Assembly (NCBI RefSeq): GCF_010093205.1
Contig: NZ_PDWN01000001.1
Location: forward strand, 248,001 to 312,000
Reading direction: 5' to 3'
DNA length: 64,000 nucleotides
Source of the DNA: Pseudoxanthomonas daejeonensis
GTDB lineage: Bacteria > Pseudomonadota > Gammaproteobacteria > Xanthomonadales > Xanthomonadaceae
Under the pieces are notes generated by a model. The model was not told where the DNA came from. It ran no database searches and saw only the letters and a program-made list of their open reading frames with translations. Below are positions 6,962 through 17,250 of the stretch, in pieces; the first letter of the stretch is position 1, and every line of letters starts with the position of its first letter. The translations under genes and the position numbers were made by a program.

Positions 6962-9556
6962 TTACTTCGACTGCGGGCAGGCCAGGATGTGCTGCGCTTC
7001 GCTGACCGCGCCCACCGCGACGCGCGAGATCGACAGCGTCGCTGCCGCATCGCTTTGCAGCTTCAGCAGCGTATCGAGCTTGGCCACATCCGCACCGGAC
7101 GCGGCGAAGCACTTGAGCGGAATCCCCAGCGTGGTCCACTGCCCGGCCGGCAGCTTGGCCAGCGTGTCGAGCAAGGGCAGCGACGTGCCGGCCCCGGCGC
7201 TGGCGGTGAGCGCGCCGCTCGCCGGCAATGCATCCGGGCGCAGGGTCAGCACCAGCAGCAGGTCGCCGTTGGTCTCGCGGGTCAGTTCCTGCGCCGGCTC
7301 GGACAGGATCGTCGCGCTGGCCGCCTGTGCACCGGACCACGTGAAGCGGCGTGCGTCTTCCTGGCGCTCATGGTCGACCGCGCTGATCGCCAGGCTGTTG
7401 TCGGCCAGTGCGACCGGCACGGTGGTGACCGCGGTGGCCGCACCCTTGCCGTCTTCCAGCTTCAGGGCCAGGCCCGGGGCGAGCTGGCCGCGGGCGAAGT
7501 ACACGCCGGCCGGCGCCTGCAGGCCTTCGATGCCCGAGTCTTCCGGCAGCGCCGCCAGGTCGCCCTTGTCGGCGTAGGTCAGGCCATGGCCGAACGCGAA
7601 CTGCGGCTGGTATCCGGGCTTGTTGACCGCTGCATCCACCGCGTTGCGCGGCCAGGAGAAGCTGAGCTTGCCCTTGAAGTCGTGGTCGACGCTGCCATCG
7701 GCCTTGCGCAGCAGCACGTCGGCCACGCCCGCGCCTTCCGAGCCCGGCAGCCACGCCGCGACGAAGGCATCGGAAGCGTTGATCTCGCGGTTCATCCACA
7801 GCGGACGCCCGGTGATGAACACCGCGACCACCGGGATGCCATCGGCCTTGAGCTTCTTGATCAGCTCCAGGTCGCTGTCGTCGCCCGGATGGAACAGCAG
7901 GTTGGGGATATCGCCCTGGAATTCGGCGTAGGGATTCTCGCCGAACACCACCACCGCCACGTCCGGCTTGGCCTTGTACTTGCCGTCCACCGCCAGCTCG
8001 GCCTGGCCGCCACCGGCCTTGACCGCGCGCGCGATGCCTTCCCAGATCGTGTCGGCGTTGGGGAAGTCGGCGCGCGCGGTGCCGGTGCCCTGCCAGTTCA
8101 GCGTCCAGCCGCCGGTCTGCTTGCTCATGTTGTCGGCGCCATCGCCGACGACCAGCACGCGCTGGTTGGTGCGCAGCGGCAGCACGCCACCGTTGTTCTT
8201 CAGCAGCACCAGCGATTCACGCACCGCCTGGCGGGCGACTTCGCGATGCTCCGGTGCACCGAGCAGTTCGAACTTGCCACCCAGCGCGCGCTGCGACGGC
8301 TTGGGCGCGTCGAACAGCTTCATCAGGAACTTGACCCGCAGGATGCGGCGCACGGCGTCGTCCAGGCGCTCCATCGACAGCGTGCCGTTCTTCGCGGCGG
8401 CCAGCGTCGTGTCGTACATGCCCTTCCAGCTGTCGGGCGCCATCGCCATGTCCAGGCCGGCGGTGAAGGTCGCGGGGCAGTCGTCGTTGGTGCAGCCGGG
8501 AATCTGGCCGTGGCCGTTCCAGTCGCCGACGACGAAGCCGCCGAAGTGCATGCGGCCCTTGAGCACGTCGGTCAGCAGCGGCTGGTGGCCGTGCATCTTG
8601 GTGCCGTGGAAGCTGTTGAACGAGGCCATCACCGACTGCGCGCCGGCTTCGATCGCGGTCTTGTAGCCGGCCGCGTGCACGTCGCGCAGTTCGGCCTCGC
8701 TGACCACGGTATCGCCCTGGTCGCGGCCGTTGGTGGTGCCGCCGTCGCCGACGAAATGCTTCACCGAGACCATCACCCGGTTGTCGCCGAGGAAATCCGG
8801 CGAGCCGACCTTGCCCTGCATGCCTTCGACCATCGCGCGGGCGAAATCGGCCACCACCTGCGGGTTCTCCGAGTAGCCCTCGTAGGCGCGCCCCCAGCGC
8901 ACGTCCTGCGGCACCGCCACGGTCGGCGCGAACGCCCACTCCATGCCGGTGGTGCGGGTCTCCTGCGCGGTGATTTCGCCGATGCGGCGCAGCAGCTCGG
9001 GGTTGCGCGTGGCGCCGAGGCCGACGTTGTGCGGGAACAGGGTCGCGCCCACGACATTGCTCTGGCCGTGCATCGCGTCGATGCCCCAGATCACCGGGAT
9101 CGCCTTGCCGCCGCCGGAGGTGTCCATCGACGCTTCCCAGAACGCGTCGGACAGGGCCAGCCACTGCGCCGGGGTGGCGTTGTACTTGCCGCCGGGATCG
9201 GAGCTGCCGCCGGCCAGGATCGAACCGAGCCGGTACTTGCGCACGTCCTCGGGCGTGATGCTGCCGATGTCGCCCTGGATCAGCTGGCCGACTTTCTCTT
9301 CGAGGGTCATGCTCGCCAGCAGTTCGTCGATCCGCTTCTCCACCGCCGGGTCGGCGGCCACGGGCCAGGCCAGTTCCGGCCATTGCTCCGGGTGGATGCT
9401 GCCGTCGCTCGCGGCAGCCTGCGGGGCATCGGCGGCGGGCGCGTTGACCGGCGCCGGGGCGCGATTGCAGGCGGCCAGCACGGCCAGGGCCAGCGCTGCG
9501 GCCAGGACATTGCGGATGCGGGCGGCAGGCGCGGTCGCGCCGGCGTGGGTGCTCAT
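6962..9556 (-). CDS. GH3 beta-glucosidase / exo-beta-glucanase, lipoprotein
   Basis: 864 residues. The ATG at 9556 has GGAGGAAG 7 nt upstream and gives a lipoprotein signal (LAVLAAC, lipidated Cys30). The GH3 N-terminal domain (about 75-430) has KHFVGDGGTTNGRDQG and the nucleophile motif FVVGDWNGHG (Asp345). The second alpha/beta domain follows (NNGGVLPLRTNQRVLVVGDGAD), and a C-terminal extension of about 170 residues resembles the carbohydrate-binding region of marine ExoP-type enzymes. It releases glucose from the non-reducing end of beta-glucans or cello-oligosaccharides on the outer cell surface or in the periplasm. It leads a cluster with a symporter and LacI regulator, and carries a LacI-type operator 82 bp upstream. 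Confidence 0.9.
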   Translation of the reverse strand: MSTHAGATAPAARIRNVLAAALALAVLAACNRAPAPVNAPAADAPQAAASDGSIHPEQWPELAWPVAADPAVEKRIDELLASMTLEEKVGQLIQGDIGSITPEDVRKYRLGSILAGGSSDPGGKYNATPAQWLALSDAFWEASMDTSGGGKAIPVIWGIDAMHGQSNVVGATLFPHNVGLGATRNPELLRRIGEITAQETRTTGMEWAFAPTVAVPQDVRWGRAYEGYSENPQVVADFARAMVEGMQGKVGSPDFLGDNRVMVSVKHFVGDGGTTNGRDQGDTVVSEAELRDVHAAGYKTAIEAGAQSVMASFNSFHGTKMHGHQPLLTDVLKGRMHFGGFVVGDWNGHGQIPGCTNDDCPATFTAGLDMAMAPDSWKGMYDTTLAAAKNGTLSMERLDDAVRRILRVKFLMKLFDAPKPSQRALGGKFELLGAPEHREVARQAVRESLVLLKNNGGVLPLRTNQRVLVVGDGADNMSKQTGGWTLNWQGTGTARADFPNADTIWEGIARAVKAGGGQAELAVDGKYKAKPDVAVVVFGENPYAEFQGDIPNLLFHPGDDSDLELIKKLKADGIPVVAVFITGRPLWMNREINASDAFVAAWLPGSEGAGVADVLLRKADGSVDHDFKGKLSFSWPRNAVDAAVNKPGYQPQFAFGHGLTYADKGDLAALPEDSGIEGLQAPAGVYFARGQLAPGLALKLEDGKGAATAVTTVPVALADNSLAISAVDHERQEDARRFTWSGAQAASATILSEPAQELTRETNGDLLLVLTLRPDALPASGALTASAGAGTSLPLLDTLAKLPAGQWTTLGIPLKCFAASGADVAKLDTLLKLQSDAAATLSISRVAVGAVSEAQHILACPQSK

Positions 9557-9637
9557 GCTGGATCTTCCTCCGGTCGGTGGAGCGCCCGCGTCCCCGGGCG
9601 CCTTGCGGCAGTGACGGGCGCAGAGGCTTGTCAGAAA

Positions 9638-9651
9638 TGGCAGCGCTGTCA
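9638..9651. promoter_or_regulatory. LacI-type operator upstream of the GH3 gene
   Basis: TGGCAGCGCTGTCA is palindromic at 12 of 14 positions with a central CG, the layout of LacI-family operators. It lies 82 bp before the GH3 start. The 10-mer CAGCGCTGTC recurs in the sir2/aldolase divergent region. Confidence 0.5.
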
Positions 9652-9942
9652 ACCGGACAGGGTCCCGCCGTGGCCTGACTTCCCGGCGCGTTCCGGGTCG
9701 CGACGTGGACGTGCGTGCGGGCCGAGCCCGTAAATCCCGGCGCTGACGGTCAATTGGACCCACCAGCGACTGCATGGACGCGACACCGCGAAATCGCACC
9801 CCGACCCGCAAACCTGCTGCATCGCAACAGCCGATTTGCGGCATCCGCTGCTGCCTGGCCACCCGATCCATGCCCCCTCCGCTCGCCCGCCCGCGGCCAC
9901 GGCAGGGGCGTCCAAACCGGCGTCCGCACCCGCATCGCCCGC

Positions 9943-9972
9943 CCGGCAAGGCTTGCCGGCTTCCGAAGCCGG
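9943..9972. repeat. Two overlapping 17-bp palindromes
   Basis: CCGGCAAGGCTTGCCGG (9943-9959) and CCGGCTTCCGAAGCCGG (9956-9972) are each perfect around one central base and share CCGG. The second sits where the -35 element of the 9985 promoter should be. The rest of the 479-bp gap 9557-10035 shows nothing else apart from the operator at 9638 and the promoter. Confidence 0.55.
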
Positions 9973-9984
9973 GGCGTCCCTCTC

Positions 9985-9990
9985 TATAAT
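9985..9990 (+). promoter_or_regulatory. -10 element (TATAAT) of the cytochrome c gene
   Basis: A perfect TATAAT lies 45 bp before the GTG start at 10036. No good -35 hexamer is visible; that position is occupied by a palindrome. Confidence 0.5.
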
Positions 9991-10035
9991 CGGCGCCAGC
10001 TGTGGCCGGCCGCGCCACTCGCCATAGGATGCGAT

Positions 10036-10554
10036 GTGCGTAATTACGATCTGGAATTCCTGAAGCGCTTCTCGATGGTGATCGGCCTCCTGGCCCTGGT
10101 CACCCTGGGCCTGATCCTGCTGGCCATTTATCTGCATGGCCGGTTGCCCCCGGAAGTCTCGCCGACGGCCGCCAGCCGGACCGCTGCGCGCATTCATCCG
10201 GCCGGCGCGGTCTACGCCGGCGATACCGGTGCCGCCGCCCAGGCCGCCGCCGCCGCCGCCGCGGTCGCCAAGGCCTCCTCGCAGGTCGCCTACGGCGGGA
10301 CCACCGATGGCGCGGTGATCTACCAGAACCTGTGCGGCGCCTGCCACACCAGCGGCGTGGGCAACGCGCCGACCCTGGATCACGCGCACTGGGATGCGCG
10401 CCTCGCCCAGGGCGCCGACACCCTGCACAAGCACGCGATCGAGGGCTTCACCGGCCCCAGCGGCGGGATCATGCCACCCAAGGGCGGCAACCCGGCGCTG
10501 ACCGACGAGCAGGTGAAGGCGACGGTCGACTGGATGCTCGCCAACCTGAAGTAA
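10036..10554 (+). CDS. Membrane-anchored c-type cytochrome (cytochrome c5-like)
   Basis: 172 residues from a GTG at 10036, chosen because it gives (V/M)RNYDLEFLKRF followed directly by a membrane anchor (about 14-34); upstream frame residues look non-coding and a TATAAT sits between. An Ala-rich linker (about 65-85) leads to a class I cytochrome domain with heme motif CGACH (100-104) and the likely axial Met146 in GGIMPPKGG. It faces the periplasm and carries electrons, probably within the respiratory chain. It is a single gene ended by a strong hairpin at 10571. The family is clear; the partner oxidase or reductase cannot be told from this window. Confidence 0.85.
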   Translation: MRNYDLEFLKRFSMVIGLLALVTLGLILLAIYLHGRLPPEVSPTAASRTAARIHPAGAVYAGDTGAAAQAAAAAAAVAKASSQVAYGGTTDGAVIYQNLCGACHTSGVGNAPTLDHAHWDARLAQGADTLHKHAIEGFTGPSGGIMPPKGGNPALTDEQVKATVDWMLANLK

Positions 10555-10570
10555 GCCCCGCGCCATACCT

Positions 10571-10598
10571 GACAACGCCGCCTCCGGGCGGCGTTGTC
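10571..10598 (+). terminator. Terminator hairpin after the cytochrome gene
   Basis: Perfect 12-bp stem (GACAACGCCGCC / GGCGGCGTTGTC) with a TCCG loop, 16 bp past the stop codon, followed by GTTTCC, a weak T-tract. Confidence 0.7.
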
Positions 10599-10620
10599 GT
10601 TTCCGTCCTGGACACCTGCC

Positions 10621-12369
<1,749 letters not shown>

Positions 12370-12464
12370 CTGCGCACCGCGCAGACCCCGATGCCGGAAG
12401 ACGCGCCATGACACTGGCGCCTCCCGCACAACCAACGCCACCGCGCCTGTTGCGCCCCCGGTTC

Positions 12465-12672
12465 GCGGCCTGAAGTCCGCTCCTACAGGGAGCATCATTG
12501 CGCCACGCCTGGAACACACATCTCCACAACCATCTTTACCGCGCCCGCCCTTGCAGGAGCGGGCACGACTGAAGTCCGCCCCTACGAAGAACACCGCTGC
12601 GACGCACCTATTACGCGGCCCAGAGACCCGCTTCTCTGCCCGCTCCCGTAGGAGCGGGCATGACCGCGACAC
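12465..12672. repeat. GTAG-headed REP-type palindromic repeats
   Basis: The 393-bp gap 12370-12762 between convergent nuclease and amidohydrolase genes holds three copies: GCGGCCTGAAGTCCGCTCCT type at 12465, a degenerate pair at 12551-12585, and GTAGGAGCGGGCATGACCGC at 12648-12672. The last is preceded by its own complement, giving an 8-bp stem CCCGCTCC/GGAGCGGG at 12639-12658. The arrangement matches SMAG-like REP elements of this family. Confidence 0.75.
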
Positions 12673-12762
12673 CCACGCCTTCGACACAAGCGACGCCTTC
12701 CGCAATCCCGTGCCGCGTGTCCCGGGCTGCGGCCCGGAAGCCTCGCGGGTTGCCGGGCTTCG

Positions 12763-14091
12763 TCAGCCCGCCGTGCCGTGCAGGTAATCCAGCGACACCT
12801 GCAGCAACGCGCGGAAGCCCACGTCGAGCGACTTCTCGTCGAGCATGAATTCCGGCGAATGGTTGCCCGGCGCGGTCGCCGGATCGATCCCCGGCGCGGT
12901 CGCGCCCACGAAGAAGAACAGCGCCGGCGCCTTCAACCCGTACAGGGAGAAATCCTCCGAGCCCATCTGCAGCGGCGGCTCGAACACGTTGTCGGCGCCG
13001 ACCACGGCCTGCAGGCTGGGCAGCATCTTCGCGGTCAGCGCCGGATCGTTGATCGTCGGCGGATTGCCCTCGCTGTCGGGCACCTTGGCCTCGACCTTGG
13101 CCCCGTGCGCGGCGGCCACGTGTTCGGATACGTTGCGCAGGTCGGCGAAGATCTTCTCGCGCATGCTTTCGTCGAAGGTGCGGATGGTGCCGATCATTTC
13201 CACGTCGTCGGGGATGATGTTGTAGCGGATGCCGCCCTTGATCGCGCCGAAGGTCACCACCGCTGGCAGCTTGGCCAGGTCGGTGCGGCGAGAAACAATG
13301 GTCTGCGCGGTGCCGACCAGGTCGGCGGCGGCCACGATCGGATCCACCCCGCCCCATGGCCGCGAACCATGCGTCTGCCGGCCGACCACCTTGATGCTGA
13401 AACGGTCCGAGGCGGCCATCAACGGTCCGCTGCGCACCGCGATCTGTCCGGCCGGCACGGTCGAGAACACGTGCAGGCCGAACACCGCTTCCGGCTTGAA
13501 GTCCTTGAACAGGCCCTGCGCCAGCATCATCGACGCACCGCCTTCCTCGTCGGCCGGCGGACCTTCCTCGGCCGGCTGGAAGATCAGCATCACTTCGCCG
13601 GGCAGCGTGTCGCGCATCGCGACCAGCGCCTTGGCCACGCCGAGCAGGATGCCGGTGTGCGCGTCGTGGCCGCAGGCATGCATCACGCCGACTGTTTCGC
13701 CGCGGTATTCACCGGTGGCCTTCGAAGCGAACGGCAGGCCCGTGCGTTCGGCCACCGGCAGCGCGTCCATGTCCGCGCGCAACGCGATCTTCGGGCCGGG
13801 CTTGCCGCCCTTGATGATCGCGACCACGCCGTGGTGGGCGATGCCGGTCTTCGGCTCCAGGCCCATCCGACGCAACTCCTCGGCGACCACCCTGGCGGTG
13901 CGTTCCTCGCGGTTGGACAGCTCCGGGTGCTGGTGGAAGTCGCGGCGCCAGTCGATGACCTGCTGCTGCAGCTGCTTGGCGGCGGTGGCCACTTCGGGAC
14001 GTTGCGCGGTGGCGGCGTGGGCCGGGACGGCCGCGGCGAGCGACAGGGCGAACGCCAGCAGGGAAACCTTGGATCGTACGGCCAGGACCAT
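12763..14091 (-). CDS. Secreted M20-family amidohydrolase
   Basis: 442 residues with a signal peptide (cleavage near AHA-AT, residue 27). The M20 dinuclear metal site is visible: DFHQHPELSN, ADMDALP, HACGHDAHTG (Cys140, His142) and QPAEEG (Glu175/176), with a dimerisation domain in the middle (RQTHGSRPWGGVDPI) and a C-terminal GSEDFSLYGLKAPALFFFVG. This is the IAA-amino-acid hydrolase / N-acyl-amino-acid amidohydrolase branch. It should cleave N-acyl groups from amino acids or peptides in the periplasm. The exact substrate cannot be read from the sequence. It is divergent from a TSUP permease gene and convergent with the nuclease gene. Confidence 0.88.
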   Translation of the reverse strand: MVLAVRSKVSLLAFALSLAAAVPAHAATAQRPEVATAAKQLQQQVIDWRRDFHQHPELSNREERTARVVAEELRRMGLEPKTGIAHHGVVAIIKGGKPGPKIALRADMDALPVAERTGLPFASKATGEYRGETVGVMHACGHDAHTGILLGVAKALVAMRDTLPGEVMLIFQPAEEGPPADEEGGASMMLAQGLFKDFKPEAVFGLHVFSTVPAGQIAVRSGPLMAASDRFSIKVVGRQTHGSRPWGGVDPIVAAADLVGTAQTIVSRRTDLAKLPAVVTFGAIKGGIRYNIIPDDVEMIGTIRTFDESMREKIFADLRNVSEHVAAAHGAKVEAKVPDSEGNPPTINDPALTAKMLPSLQAVVGADNVFEPPLQMGSEDFSLYGLKAPALFFFVGATAPGIDPATAPGNHSPEFMLDEKSLDVGFRALLQVSLDYLHGTAG

Positions 14092-14214
14092 CGGGCGACT
14101 CCGGGAAAGGTTGGGTCGATGCTAACGGTTGCGACGCGCCTTGCGGCAACCGCCGCTTAGAATGGCGGCGCACGCCAGGTCCAAGCGCCGGCGTTGTTCC
14201 TTCGCTGGTGGCCC

Positions 14215-15003
14215 ATGCCCGATCTCGCCCTGCAGCTGCTGATGCTGCTGTTCCTCGCCGGCCTGCTGGCCGGCTTCATCGATTCGATCGCCGGCGGCGG
14301 CGGCATGGTCACCCTGCCGGCGATGCTGCTGGCCGGGATCCCGCCGCTGCAGGCGCTGGGTACCAACAAGCTGCAGTCGCTGTTCGGCTCGGCCTCGGCG
14401 AGCTGGTCCTATGCGCGCCACGGGCACGTCGACCTGCGCGCGCAGCTGCCGATGGCGCTGACCGCCGCGGCCGGCGCGGTCGCCGGCGCATTGCTGGCCA
14501 CCATCGTGCCGGGCAGCTGGCTGCGTGCGGTGCTGCCGTTCCTGCTGATCGGCATCGCCCTGTATTTCGCACTCAAGCCCGACATCGGCACGGTCGAGCG
14601 CCACCACCGGATCAGCCCACGCGTGTTCGGCCTGACCTTCGTGCCGGTGCTCGGCTTCTACGACGGCGTGTTCGGACCCGGTACCGGCTCGTTCCTGATG
14701 CTGGGCTTCGTCGGCCTGGCCGGATTCGGCCTGCTCAAGGCCACCGCGCACACCAAGTTCCTCAACTTCGGCTCGAACGTGGGCGCCTTCGCGGTGTTCC
14801 TGGCCTCCGGCGCGGTGCTGTGGAAGGTCGGCCTGGTGATGGGCGCCGGCCAGTTCCTCGGCGCGCAGCTGGGTTCGCGCTTCGCGATGCGCCACGGCAC
14901 GCGGGTGATCAAGCCGCTGCTGGTGATGGTGTCCGTGCTGCTGGCGTTGAAGCTGCTGGCCGATCCGGCGCATCCGCTGCGCAGCTGGATTGCCACGCTG
15001 TAG
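14215..15003 (+). CDS. TSUP-family (TauE/SafE) inner-membrane permease
   Basis: 262 residues with about 8 hydrophobic segments. The ATG at 14215 (MPDLALQLLML) is preferred over a TTG at 14194. The diagnostic N-terminal motif is FIDSIAGGGGMVTLPAMLLAG, repeated in the second half as GFYDGVFGPGTGSFLMLGFV. TSUP proteins move sulfite, sulfonates or other organic anions across the inner membrane; no neighbour tells which. A TAGAAT -10-like element is at 14158. Its TAG stop codon is the second to fourth base of a GTAG repeat, so the element has inserted at, or now supplies, the end of the gene. Confidence 0.85.
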   Translation: MPDLALQLLMLLFLAGLLAGFIDSIAGGGGMVTLPAMLLAGIPPLQALGTNKLQSLFGSASASWSYARHGHVDLRAQLPMALTAAAGAVAGALLATIVPGSWLRAVLPFLLIGIALYFALKPDIGTVERHHRISPRVFGLTFVPVLGFYDGVFGPGTGSFLMLGFVGLAGFGLLKATAHTKFLNFGSNVGAFAVFLASGAVLWKVGLVMGAGQFLGAQLGSRFAMRHGTRVIKPLLVMVSVLLALKLLADPAHPLRSWIATL

Positions 15004-15094
15004 GAGCGGGCATGACCGCGACAGCGGGGGCTGTAGCGGATGAGTACGTCGGTCCTGCCCAGGGTGTCGGTGTCGCGGTCATGCCCGCTCCTAC
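15000..15094. repeat. Perfect 24-bp inverted pair of GTAG repeats
   Basis: GTAGGAGCGGGCATGACCGC plus GACA at 15000-15023 faces its exact complement at 15071-15094 with a 47-nt spacer, between convergent genes. As RNA it could form a long hairpin able to end transcription from both sides. Confidence 0.8.
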
Positions 15095-15117
15095 AAAGAG
15101 CAGACCAGGTTCGCGGG

Positions 15118-15969
15118 TCAGCGGAACACCACCGTCTTGTGCCCGTTGAGCAGGATCCGGTGCTCGACGTGGCGGCGTACCGCGCGCGCCAGTACCTGCG
15201 ACTCGATGTCGCTGCCGACGCGGACCAGGTCGCGTGGCGTCATCGCGTGGTCCACCCGCGCGATGTCCTGCTCGATGATCGGGCCTTCGTCCAGGTCGGG
15301 CGTCACGTAGTGCGCGGTGGCACCGATGATCTTGACCCCGCGCGCGTGCGCCTGGTGGTACGGCTGGGCGCCCTTGAAGCTGGGCAGGAAGCTGTGGTGG
15401 ATGTTGATCGCGCGCCCGGCCAGGGCCTGGCACAGCCGCGGCGACAGGATCTGCATGTAGCGCGCCAGCACCACCAGGTCGATGCGCTCGCGTTCGACCA
15501 GGTCGATGATCGACGCCTCCTGCGCCGCGCGGCTGGAAGCTTCCACCGGCAGGTGCAGGAACGGCACGCCGTAGGACGCCGACAGCGCGGCGAAATCTTC
15601 GTGGTTGGACGCGACCGCGGCGATGTCCACGCGCAGCTGGCGGCTGTGCGCGCGGAACAGCAGGTCGTTCAGGCAATGGCCCTGCCTGCTGACCAGCACC
15701 AGCAGGCGCGCGCGGCGGCGCGCGTCGTGGACCTGCCAGTCCATGCCGAACTCGTCCGCAAGCGTGCCGAAGCGCTCGTGCAACGCCGGCAACGCATCGG
15801 CCGCCGGCAAGTCGAAATGCACGCGCAGGAAGAAGCGCCCGGTTTCCTCGTCGCCGTACTGCTGCGCGTCCAGGATGTTGCAACCCTGGCCGAACAGCAG
15901 TCCCGTGACGCGATAGACGATGCCGGTGCGGTCCGGGCAGGACAGGGCGAGGATGTGTTCATGGCGCAT
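15118..15969 (-). CDS. purU: Formyltetrahydrofolate deformylase
   Basis: 283 residues from the ATG at 15969, the family's usual length. An N-terminal ACT domain (about 1-80, ALSCPDRTGIVYRVTGLLF) precedes a formyltransferase-fold domain with INIHHSFLPSFKGAQPYHQA and ATAHYVTPDLDEGPIIEQD, containing the catalytic Asn/His/Asp. It hydrolyses 10-formyl-THF to formate and THF, balancing one-carbon pools and feeding formate to purine synthesis. A TACCAT hexamer lies 8 nt before the start with no Shine-Dalgarno sequence, so the message may be leaderless. Confidence 0.93.
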   Translation of the reverse strand: MRHEHILALSCPDRTGIVYRVTGLLFGQGCNILDAQQYGDEETGRFFLRVHFDLPAADALPALHERFGTLADEFGMDWQVHDARRRARLLVLVSRQGHCLNDLLFRAHSRQLRVDIAAVASNHEDFAALSASYGVPFLHLPVEASSRAAQEASIIDLVERERIDLVVLARYMQILSPRLCQALAGRAINIHHSFLPSFKGAQPYHQAHARGVKIIGATAHYVTPDLDEGPIIEQDIARVDHAMTPRDLVRVGSDIESQVLARAVRRHVEHRILLNGHKTVVFR

Positions 15970-16038
15970 GGGTGGCCATGGTAGGCGAGCCTGCAACCGC
16001 GCGACGGCTCGGTTGCAGCTGATACCTCCGCGTGCCCG

Positions 16039-17139
16039 TCAGCGCCGCGCGAACACTCCGCGCGCCTCGGGCGGTTCGCAGCGCAGGTACTGCGGCGCCG
16101 GCACGAGCGTGGCGCCGAGCTCGGCCGCTGCATGCCAGGGCCAGCGCGGGTCGTAGAGGATGCCGCGCGCCAGCGCGATCGCATCGGCCTGCCCGTCGAC
16201 GAGCACCGCTTCGGCCTGGCGCGGTTGCGTGATCATGCCGACCGCGATTACCGGCATCCGCACCTGGGCCTTGATCGCTTCGGCGAACGGCAGCTGGTAG
16301 CCGGGGCCGGTGGCGATCTGCTGGCGCGGATCCAGGCCGCCACTGGACACGTGGATGAACTGGCAGCCGCGCGCATCCAGCGCGCGCGCCAGGGCGAGGC
16401 TCTGCCCGATGTCCCAGCCGCCTTCGACCCAGTCGGTGGCCGAGATGCGCATGCCGACCGCGACCTTCGTCGACACCGCCGCGCGCACCGCATCGAATAC
16501 CCGCAGCACCAGCCGCATGCGGTTCTCCAGCGAGCCGCCATAGGCGTCGTCGCGGGTGTTGCTCAGCGGCGAGAGGAACTGGTGCAGCAGGTAGCCGTGC
16601 GCGGCGTGGATTTCCACCAGGTCCAGGCCCAGCCGTTCGGCACGACGCGCAGTGGCGACGAAATGTTCGACCAGCGCATCGATGCCCTCGCCATCCAGCG
16701 CCTGCGGCACCGCATGCGCGTCGTCATAGGCCAGGGCCGACGCCGACACCGTGCTCCAGCCATCGGGGTGGTCGGCCGCGATCGCGCCGCCACCGTCCCA
16801 CGGACGCGGTGTGGACGCCTTGCGCCCGGCATGCGCCAGCTGGATGCCCACGGGCATCGGCGACCAGCGCCGCACCGAGGCCAGCAAAGCGGCGAGCGCG
16901 GCTTCCTGGTCGTCGTTCCACAGTCCCAGGTCGGCGTGGCTGATCCGCCCGCGCGACTCGACCGCGGTCGCTTCGAGGATCAGCAGGCCGGCGCCGGACA
17001 GGGCCAGGTTGCCGAGGTGGATGTGGTGCCAGTCGCTGACGCAGCCGTCGTGCGCCGAGTACTGGCACATCGGGGCAATGACAATGCGGTTGGACAGTTC
17101 GAGCGGACCGAGCGACAGCGGCGAGAACAGCAGGCTCAT
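16039..17139 (-). CDS. NADH:flavin oxidoreductase, Old Yellow Enzyme family (XenA/YqjM-like)
   Basis: 366 residues from the ATG at 17139 (MSLLFSPLSLGPLELSNRIV). FMN-binding TIM barrel with APMCQYSAHDG (the Cys typical of the YqjM/XenA class), VGIQLAHAGRKAS, EIHAAHGYLLHQFLSPLSN, DAYGGSLENRMRL and VGMITQPRQAEAVL. It reduces activated C=C bonds of enones, and often nitro compounds, with NAD(P)H; the physiological substrate is usually unknown. It lies 111 bp after the BASS transporter gene on the same strand and may share its transcript. Confidence 0.9.
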   Translation of the reverse strand: MSLLFSPLSLGPLELSNRIVIAPMCQYSAHDGCVSDWHHIHLGNLALSGAGLLILEATAVESRGRISHADLGLWNDDQEAALAALLASVRRWSPMPVGIQLAHAGRKASTPRPWDGGGAIAADHPDGWSTVSASALAYDDAHAVPQALDGEGIDALVEHFVATARRAERLGLDLVEIHAAHGYLLHQFLSPLSNTRDDAYGGSLENRMRLVLRVFDAVRAAVSTKVAVGMRISATDWVEGGWDIGQSLALARALDARGCQFIHVSSGGLDPRQQIATGPGYQLPFAEAIKAQVRMPVIAVGMITQPRQAEAVLVDGQADAIALARGILYDPRWPWHAAAELGATLVPAPQYLRCEPPEARGVFARR

Positions 17140-17250
17140 GGGCGATGGCGTACTGGTGGGGGAGCGTGGCATTCCAGCGCGCGCGGCGCGGCGCATCAAG
17201 CCCGCCGGTGGATCACTGCTTCGTGGTGCCGCCATCGCGAGAGGGATGGT

